Positions 57,091 through 64,000 of a DNA stretch of 64,000 nt are shown here, one piece after another. Below the pieces are notes generated by a model. The model saw only the letters and a program-made list of their open reading frames with translations, was not told the origin of the DNA and did no database searches. The stretch comes from Rana temporaria. Lineage: Eukaryota; Chordata; Amphibia; Anura; Ranidae. The stretch covers positions 282,506,938 through 282,570,937 of the forward strand of contig NC_053492.1 of NCBI RefSeq assembly GCF_905171775.1, in the 5' to 3' direction. The position numbers were made by a program, and so were the translations under genes. How positions within the stretch are numbered: the first letter of the stretch is position 1; each line of letters opens with the position of its first letter.

Positions 57091-57488
57091 TCTATGTGCG
57101 GTGACCTGAGTTTTTTTTTTTTTTTTTTTTCCCCACACAAAACAGAGATCACCACTAAGGCATATAGAAACAATTGTGTCCTGTTCACACTACAGAGCTG
57201 CCGAAAGACGCATATCATATGGCACTGCACTGTGCTGCTATGAGGAGATATGAATGGAGTGCATCTTTGGAGTGTGCACTATAAAGTAGAAAACCAGGCA
57301 CTCATGCAAAAATCAAGAATTTTGAGTCCCATGCACATTGGCCCCATGTGTTAAACACAGGAGAATTTATCTGGCATGTATAAACAATTGTTAAACATCC
57401 CAGATCCCTTTTTTAGGGTTTAGATGTTCCTGGGTATAATTGCATTTAGGCACATTTACCTGCACCTAGTCACATAATACTAGGCTAA

Positions 57489-57651
57489 AGCTGGCCATAC
57501 ATTATACAATATTTGATTTCCTTTAGGTTTACCTTCAACTATGTAGTGCACGGGTCGTCTGATTGTATTCAAATTGAAATGTTTAGGTTTGACCTCCATA
57601 TTAAATAGTTTTGGTATATCTAAAGGAAAGTTGTATAATGTATGGCCAGCC
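57489..57651. mobile_element. Fold-back MITE with GCTGGCCATACATTATACAA ends
   Basis: GCTGGCCATACATTATACAA and TTGTATAATGTATGGCCAGC are perfect inverted repeats, with TCCTTTAG/CTAAAGGA inside. About 163 bp. The short TSD is ambiguous. Confidence 0.7.
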
Positions 57652-57829
57652 AAAATTTATATTGTATCTAAATGCAGCTAGACCGAATGCACCTAGACTC
57701 CGCTGAACGTCTGTGTGTTCATTCTGCCATAGCAAAGCATTTACATTCTTCCAGGTACATTTAGATATTGGCTCCAAATGCACCTGGAGACATGTATTTT
57801 AATTCCTGTGCGCAAGGGGCCTTATTATT

Positions 57830-58420
57830 ATACAGGATTTATATAACGCCAACAGTGTACTATGCGCTTTACAACATGAGGGGAGACGGGACAAATACAA
57901 TTTTTAATAGAGTAGGAATCAGAGAGCCCTGCTTGTTAGCAATCTAAGAGGGAGGGTCAAAAGATACAAGAAGTAATAACTGGTGGGGTGGGCTGATGGA
58001 GAAAATAAACGTGTAGTTAGGTGGGAGCCAGATAGGCTTCTCTCAAGAGATGAGTTTTCAGGGATCGTCTGAAAGTGTTAGTGGACAGAGTAGAAGATAG
58101 TCAGACAGATTAGGGTAGGGAGTTCCAGAGGATGAGAGAGGCTCTGGATAAGTCCTGGAGGCGGGCATAGGAGGAGGTGACAAGGAAGCTAGAGAGCAGG
58201 AGGTTTTGGGAGAGACAAGGAGAACAATTTGGTTGGTATTTTGAGACTAGGTTCGTGATGTAGCTGGGGGCCGTGGATGGCTTTGTAAGTATTTGTTAGT
58301 ACCTTGAATTTTTAATTTGTTGTCAGCCAATGGAGGGATTGGCAGAGAGGGGTAGCAGACGCCAAACGTTTGTAAGGTGGATGAGCCTGGCAGCAGCATT
58401 TTATGAGTATGGGTAGTGTG
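57830..58420 (+). repeat. Dispersed repeat of unknown class
   Basis: The opening TATTATACAGGATTTATATA and CGCCAACAGTGTACTATGCG is a sequence I associate with a dispersed frog repeat. No inverted ends or tail are visible. A SINE-, LINE- or DNA-type origin cannot be decided by reading. Confidence 0.4.
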
Positions 58421-59600
58421 AATGGGCCCTAAATGTCACCTAAGCACAGATACATGCACAGGAAACCATTAAAGTCATTATTACATGTGTTTTGTATGCA
58501 TTTAGAAATGCCCAATCAAGGCATTAAACATATATTTAATACTGCTTAATTTTTTATTTATTTTTTAACACAAAGGAATCATTGAAATAACTTTCCAGTC
58601 TCAGGGAACCCCTGATAAAATGTATTTTAATTTCAGCTCATGGTGCATTAGCATGATGGCCAGTAGAAAGATTCACTTCCTTCTCTAAAAAGATCACTGG
58701 GTTGGTGTTTACTTATCCGAGAGGCAAAACATGCTCAACCTCTGGAGACACACTGGATAAGATTTTTTTTTTTTGGGGGGGGGGGGGGGCAATCCAAGGT
58801 GCAATGTTATTACAAGGGCAATTGTGTGAAGAATATAATATTTCTTGTATATAGAGTTCTGTAGTAACACCAGAAGGCCTTGTGGAATAAATAAAAATCT
58901 TGCAATTCCAAGTTCCAGTGTGACAGCATTGCTCGATTGTTTATTTTCCTCCAGACTTGTTACTACATAGGAACTCAGACTTGGCTTTTGTGTTTTAGTA
59001 GAAGTTTCATCCACCCCCTTCGGCTTTGGTGACAGGGTCACTTCCTGTGTGGCTGAATGTTTTATCTTCCTTCTGCTAGGAAAACAACCTGTCCCAGGCA
59101 CACAGCATGACATGAGATAATGTCAGAGAGGATGTGGGCATGTCGCATTTTTTTTATTTATTTTCTTTTGCTCCACACTTTCTTTTCTTACGATAGAAAA
59201 AGCCCAATAGTTGGTTACTTGATTGTTTTTTATAATTTTTATTCGTCATTGAATAAATTACAATTGTTAAAAACCATAATTCGCAGCAAAACATTGCCCA
59301 GCATCTGCTGTATCTTGTAACTATATTTTTAAATAACCTTTGGATGTGAATACATTAGAAAATGAAAAAACTGTACTTTGTATTAGTCACTTTCGCTAAT
59401 GCAACATGCTCATTTAGCTGTGTACTGCGCAAGATGTCATTCTTTATCTGGATACTGGAGCCAAGTTGCAGCTGTTGCCCATTGCAACCTGTCGGCTTTC
59501 AGTTGAAGCAAGAAACTCGTATGTAACAGCCCTAGATATATCCTAGACTTGCTCATAGTGGCGCTTATTTATAAAAATGGCTACATGTACACGCATGCTT
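58421..59600. other. Intron sequence, unassigned
   Basis: A T/G homopolymer junction lies at 58763-58790. The 134-codon - strand frame at 58709-59113 has no recognisable family and spans a homopolymer, so I do not call it a gene. Confidence 0.4.
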
Positions 59601-59609
59601 CCTCTAACC

Positions 59610-60274
59610 CAGTGGTTCTCAACCTTACTAGTTCCGTGACCCCTTGATAAAATTTCCTAAGTTGTGGGGACCCCTAACTGTAAAATTTTCGTATAGTGGG
59701 TTGTCAGCACCCAAGGCAAGACAAGTAATTTGCGCCCCTAACCCACGGACTTTTAGCGCTCCCTGAGTGCCTTCCACTCGTACAATATTAAAACCCCTTC
59801 TGGTACATTTTCGGATGCTCCACTCTCTCTTTGTTCTCCTTTCTTTCCCTTTTTATCTCAATCCTAATTTCTTATTTTTCCCATCCCTCTCTTTAGCCGT
59901 CTTACTTGTTCTTTCTCTCCCTTTTACTTTGTTCCTCCCTCTCTTTTCCTCTCCCTTCCATGTATTCTCTATTTTTTTTTCCTTCTCTTACTCCTTGGTT
60001 GGGGGGGTCTCCCCAAGCCCCTCCCACTTAACATTCCTCACCAGTCAGCTGATCTCTAGTCTCTGCCAGCAATGTACTGAATGGGTGGCTACAGTTGGCG
60101 GCCGCGGGCTCCATGAACAGCCCAGCTGGGCGGCCACAGGTTGCAGGGACAGCCAGGCTGGGCGGACGCAAAAAGTCTGGGAGAGCGGTGCGAGCTTCAG
60201 GAACAGCCCAGGATTCGGTGACCCCTGGCAAATCGTTATTCGACCCCCGAGGGGTCCCAGGTTGAGAACCACTG
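59610..60274. mobile_element. hAT-type MITE, CAGTGGTTCTCAACCT ends
   Basis: CAGTGGTTCTCAACCT / AGGTTGAGAACCACTG perfect inverted ends with exact 8-bp TSD CTCTAACC at 59602-59609 and 60275-60282. 665 bp, with a pyrimidine-rich interior (59820-60000). These termini recall a hAT family known in other vertebrates. Confidence 0.92.
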
Positions 60275-60556
60275 CTCTAACCTGATGTGCTTTACCCTAA
60301 AGAACAGGATGCTACACATACTACTTTTCTGTGGTCATCATAATTAAGGATTGAATAAATAGTTTTAGCTCTTAGACCCACCCTTCTAAATAAAATGTAA
60401 CCACGTTACATAGTATATATACACCAAATTTACAATATCTCACATCCACATGTCACCACCTCCAAGATCAACATTGTGCCTCCATTAGCCTATTAAAATA
60501 TGTGTGATATTCCCGCCCCACAGAAACCATACTCCTTTTTTTTCATTGGGCCTTAA

Positions 60557-60567
60557 AGGATCACTAA

Positions 60568-60632
<65 letters not shown>

Positions 60633-61104
60633 ATCTATTTTATCTATTTTTTAAAATAAAAAACATGTTATACTTACCTCCACTATGCAGCTCGTTTTGC
60701 ACAGAGTGGCCCTGAACCTGGTCTTCTGGGGTCCCTCAGCGGCTGTCTCGGCTCCCCCGCAAGAACTCAACACCTTCATGCAAGCTTGCATGGTGTTGAG
60801 TTCTTGCGGGTGCGCTCCCGTGATACAGCCGGCGGCCATAGCCACTCACTGTATCACTCGGCCCTGCCCCCCAGTGCGCCGCGTCATTGGATGTAATTGA
60901 CAACAGTGCGAGCCAATGGCTGCGCTGCTTTCAATTCATCCGCTGTAACCAATCAACAGCCAGGCTGAGCGGCGAAGAGGGGCGAGCGCGGGGCTTTCGA
61001 GGGGTCAGGTAAGTATAACGGGGGGGCTGGTATTTTCGGATGTTTTTTCACCTTAATGCATAGAATGCATTAAGGTGAAAAAAACGTGAACCTTTACAAC
61101 CCCT
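60557..61104. mobile_element. TTAA-flanked MITE with AGGATCACTAAAG end
   Basis: TTAA at 60553-60556 and 61105-61108. The left end resembles that of 47059-47508. The interior holds a (TA)n tract (60571-60629), the palindrome CAAGAACTCAACACC... against GGTGTTGAGTTCTTG (60759-60808) and a perfect hairpin TTTTTTCACCTTAATGCAT / ATGCATTAAGGTGAAAAAA (61043-61083). Confidence 0.7.
60571..60629. repeat. (TA)n microsatellite
   Basis: About 59 bp of TA dinucleotide within the TTAA MITE. Confidence 0.95.
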
Positions 61105-61458
61105 TTAACCACATATTGGGTCAAAAATGCATATGTCCCCACCAAACTGATTGACATCTGGGCCTATATAAGGGTACTACACTAATTTATTTAGTTGCAA
61201 TTTTCTAAAGTGGTATTAAACCCACAACCAAAAATATAATATATTACCAATCCTTAGATGTGGTGGCTGCATCCGTTTTCTCTCTTTAGGATTTACACCT
61301 CTGTTTTCACCTGGTGATCTGGCCAGTAACACACCTCCTTAGGGTATTAGGGTGCCTACACTTTGGATGAAGGAGCGCAGGGGGCACATTTTGGACAGCA
61401 GCATTGTTAATCTGGGGGAGGGGAGTGTTAGATTTACTAGCAGATTTTGATACACTAA

Positions 61459-61950
61459 GGCCGAGTACTCACGAGCAGACATGTCTGATGAAACCGGTCC
61501 GCGGACCGTTTTCATCGGACATGTCTGCCCGGGGACTTCTGTTCGATGGCTGTACACACCATCGAACAGAAGTCCGCGCGTAAACAATACGCGGGGCATG
61601 TCCGCGGTGTCGCCGCGTCGATGACGCGGTGTCGCCGCGACAATGACGCGGCGACGTGGGCGGCCTGCCTTTAAAATGCTTCCATGCATGCGTCAAAGTC
61701 ATTCGACGCATTCGAGGGATGGCGGGCGGCAGGACATGTACGGTAGGTCTGTACAGACGACCGTACATGTCCGGGCGGACAGGTTTCCAGCGGACTGTTT
61801 TAAAGCAAGTCCAGGAAACAGTTGTCCGCTGGAAACCTGTCCGATCCGCCCGAAAATGGTCCGCTCGTGCCTACACACGGCCAAACATGTCTGCTGAAAC
61901 TGGTCCGCGGACCAGTTTCAGCAGACATGTTTGGTCGTGAGTACGGGGCC
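61459..61950. mobile_element. Nested-palindrome element NPE-E
   Basis: 492 bp, exactly the length of NPE-A. It is flanked by TAA (61456-61458) and TTA (61951-61953). The stems ACATGTCTGATGAAACCGG with CCGGTTT-type partner, CTTCTGTTCGATGG with CCATCGAACAGAAG, and ACATGTCTGCTGAAACTGG with CCAGTTTCAGCAGACATGT are all perfect or near perfect and differ from NPE-A by paired changes. Confidence 0.82.
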
Positions 61951-61953
61951 TTA

Positions 61954-62221
61954 CAAATTGGAATCAAACTTCAGCTCACATGCAGTTAGAGCTTAGATTT
62001 TTTTTTTCTTTTGGGATAAAGGTTGTACAATAAAAAAGAAAAGCTGACCATTGTGAGCCCTGCTGTCAGTGGTAAATGGTTTGTCTTATCTCTTTAACTA
62101 ATACATTCTACTGGACAGCTTGTTCTTTTGAAAACAGACTTGCTGACCAGATGGAAAAAGTAGGAAACTAATGCAGTTATCACATGTAAGAATTGGTAAG
62201 CTGCAATATAGTCTTTGCTTT
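61954..62221. other. Intron sequence, unassigned
   Basis: No recognised element. Confidence 0.4.
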
Positions 62222-62428
62222 TGGGTTTAACACTGCTTTAAGGGTTGGCTGTCACAAGTGATCGCAGGTGCCCGGCGGTCATCGCGCCCGCCAGGCACTC
62301 GCAGCGCCTCTGGGGGCGAGCATGTGCCCCTGGTGGCCACAGAGCGAAGCGACTTAACATAACGTTGTTTCGCCCAGCCTTTGCCATGCTGCCGCAGTAA
62401 AACTGCGGTGGCTGGTCGGCAAGTGATT
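62222..62428. mobile_element. Truncated TTAA-type MITE (right end)
   Basis: GATCGCAGGTGCCCGGCGGT and the end GGTCGGCAAGTGA followed by TTAA match the GC-rich terminus of the CCACTT family. The AT-rich core and other end are missing. Confidence 0.6.
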
Positions 62429-62480
62429 AAAGTGATGACTGCATTACGACAGCCCATTCATTTTGGTCTGGCTGGCAATG

Positions 62481-63028
62481 TACACTATATTGTCAAAAAG
62501 TATTGGGACGCCTGGCTTTACACACACATGAACTTTATCGGCATCCCAGTCTTCATCTGTAGGGTTCAATATTGAGTTGGCCCACCCTTTGCAGCATTAA
62601 CTCTTCTGGGAAGGCTGTCCACAAGGTTTAGGAGTGTGTCTATGGGAATGTTAAAACCTTTCTTCCAGAAACGCATTTGTAAGGTCAGGCGCTGATGTGG
62701 ATGAGAAGTCCTGGCTTGCAGTCTCCACTCTAATTCATCCCAAAGGTGTTCTATCAGGTGGAAGTCAGGACTCTTTGCAGGCCAGTCAAGTTCCTTCACC
62801 CCAATCTCACCCATCCATGTTTTTATGGACCTTGCTGTACTGTTCCAAATCATTTGGTGGAGGGGGGTTGTTATTCAGGGGTTGGCTTGGCCCCTTAGTT
62901 CCAGTGAAGGGAACGCTTAAGGCGTCAGCATACCAATACATTTTTAGACAATTTCATGCCCCCAACTTTGTGGGAACAGTTTAGGGATGGCCCCTTCCTG
63001 TTCCTACATGACTGCGTACCAGTGCACT
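62481..63028. pseudogene. Rearranged Tc1-like transposase relic
   Basis: 62481-62841 is antisense. It begins at the Tc1-type terminus TACACTATATTGTCAAAAAG and encodes on the - strand the C-terminal half, including DWPAKSPDFHLIEHLWDELE with the last catalytic acidic region. 62842-63028 is sense on the + strand and encodes the preceding segment (LGPLVPVKGTLKASAYQ, then FLFLHDC with a frame change). It stops exactly where the antisense half begins in normal transposases. So one half is inverted relative to the other. The N-terminal DNA-binding domain is absent. Non-functional. Confidence 0.8.
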
Positions 63029-63780
63029 GTTAGAAATGCCTTCCTGTCTCATTGCAATCTACTCTGCAGGTTTTGCGCTGCCATCCTTGTCCTACTCGCT
63101 AATGGTAGCTGCCTGCGTCCTCTGGGTTCAGACAGAGCCAGTCCCTTATAACATGATGGGCACGATCTCTGGTCCTGCAGCATCATAGTATCCCATGAGG
63201 CTCCAGAACCAAGGAAACATCTTTTCCCCCTAGGTGAGATTGGCGAGGGGAAGTTCCACTTTAAAGCCCAACTGAAACTTGTTTTATTTCTGTCATTTAG
63301 TTAAGCTGTATAAACGGTAATAAATGTGAGTGTCTTTTTCCAATTCTTACTGTAGTATTTCGCTACAGCTAGGGTTAAAATGCCCTATGCTGGCAGCACA
63401 CGTGACATCTGGACTGTAACACAACTCAATGCAGACACACCTCCGGCACAGTGCTCCAATCAACAGCACCTATGCTTCCTGAGCAGCGATGGTGATTGGG
63501 ACATTGTGCAGGGGGCGTGTCACACCAGTGGAGATCCATATTGCTGTGCTTTTTGTGGAGCAGCAGTCCAGGCCTCAGCATGCAGCCAGCACAGGGCATG
63601 CTGCAGCACAATAGTACAGTAAGAAAAAAAACAACCTTTAAGAACTTGCCCAAATGTATTTCAGCTCATGCAGTCTAACTGCATTACGGTATAAAAGCCC
63701 TCAGTTGGAATTAACACTTTTGAAAACGACTAAAAACAAGCCAAAGTATTTGTGGGCCTTTGTGTAGGCATGCTCTTATG
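63029..63780. other. Intron sequence, unassigned
   Basis: AAGTTCCACTTTAAAG at 63252 is a possible MITE end of the 27087 type. Short open frames near 63380-63650 are on both strands and have no recognisable similarity. Confidence 0.4.
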
Positions 63781-63809
63781 CCGCGTACACACGACCGTTT
63801 TTCATGACG
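63781..63809. mobile_element. NPE left-end fragment
   Basis: CCGCGTACACACGACCG followed by a few stem bases, cut by the next MITE. Confidence 0.45.
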
Positions 63810-63813
63810 TTAA

Positions 63814-63995
63814 GGCTCTATTCACACCTTGGTGACAAAACAAGTCCCGGACCCTTTTTTTTCAGGCTGCATTGGCGATCGGCCATAGACAGCAATGGGA
63901 AAGATTTGTTAAAAAAAAAAAAAAAAAGTTACACGAATCGCGGCAAAATACGCCTCGTACGCGGCGTTACTTGTCGCCGAGGTGTGAATGCAGCC
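63814..63995. mobile_element. TTAA-flanked fold-back MITE with TTCACACC ends
   Basis: GGCTCTATTCACACCTTGG / CCGAGGTGTGAATGCAGCC ends with TTAA at 63810-63813 and 63996-63999. Both ends carry a GGTGAC / GTCGCC extension like the element at 25391-25858. Confidence 0.7.
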
Positions 63996-64000
63996 TTAAA

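Noticed and set aside
58709..59113. 134-codon - strand frame in the RNF217 intron
   Set aside because: No family resemblance, spans a T/G homopolymer, and no splice or start context.

Overview
This is a eukaryotic, non-coding-rich window from a large vertebrate genome. The only host gene I can support is the first coding exon of RNF217, an RBR-type E3 ubiquitin ligase, at 51660-52202 on the + strand. It ends at a clean GT splice donor, and everything from 52203 to 64000 reads as its intron 1. The repeats point to an amphibian, most likely a ranid-type frog: several hAT families, TTAA-flanked MITEs whose ends are CCACTT / AAGTGG, Harbinger-like MITEs with GGCCCCGTACACACGACC ends, a Tc1 relic, an L1, a Penelope-like element and LTR elements. 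The species call is inference from repeat style.

Layout. 1-4950: a TTAA MITE, a 5'-truncated L1 with a 14-bp target-site duplication (TSD), and two small MITEs. 4963-15840: an inverted repeat of satellite arrays (unit about 330-440 bp, + oriented to about 10050, - oriented from about 10900), split by at least six insertions. 16933-23441: a full-length 6.5-kb hAT element with an 8-bp TSD and a decayed BED-finger transposase. 23450-34214: MITEs, a probable solo LTR, minisatellites and unassigned sequence. 34223-45307: a second copy of the same hAT element in - orientation, carrying a TTAA MITE and a 3.5-kb LTR element; each LTR in turn carries a palindromic MITE. 45430-47900: a broken Penelope-like reverse transcriptase scrambled with a piece of the hAT array. 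48220-51358: a satellite with a unit of about 97 bp ending about 300 bp before the RNF217 start codon. 52905-53965: a 32-bp VNTR in intron 1, followed by more MITEs, two of them hAT/TTAA types with exact TSDs, and a rearranged Tc1 copy.

The two hAT copies act as empty-site controls for each other, and the satellite monomers do the same, so many insertion boundaries and TSDs here are read directly rather than guessed. The strongest anomaly is a family of nested-palindrome elements (working label NPE; copies A-F). Their hairpin stems differ between copies, but both arms change together. Two of them sit at the identical TTA site in the two LTRs of one element whose flanking LTR sequence differs by only about 2%, yet the two NPEs are strongly diverged. 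No tRNA, rRNA, CRISPR or prokaryote-type operon is present.
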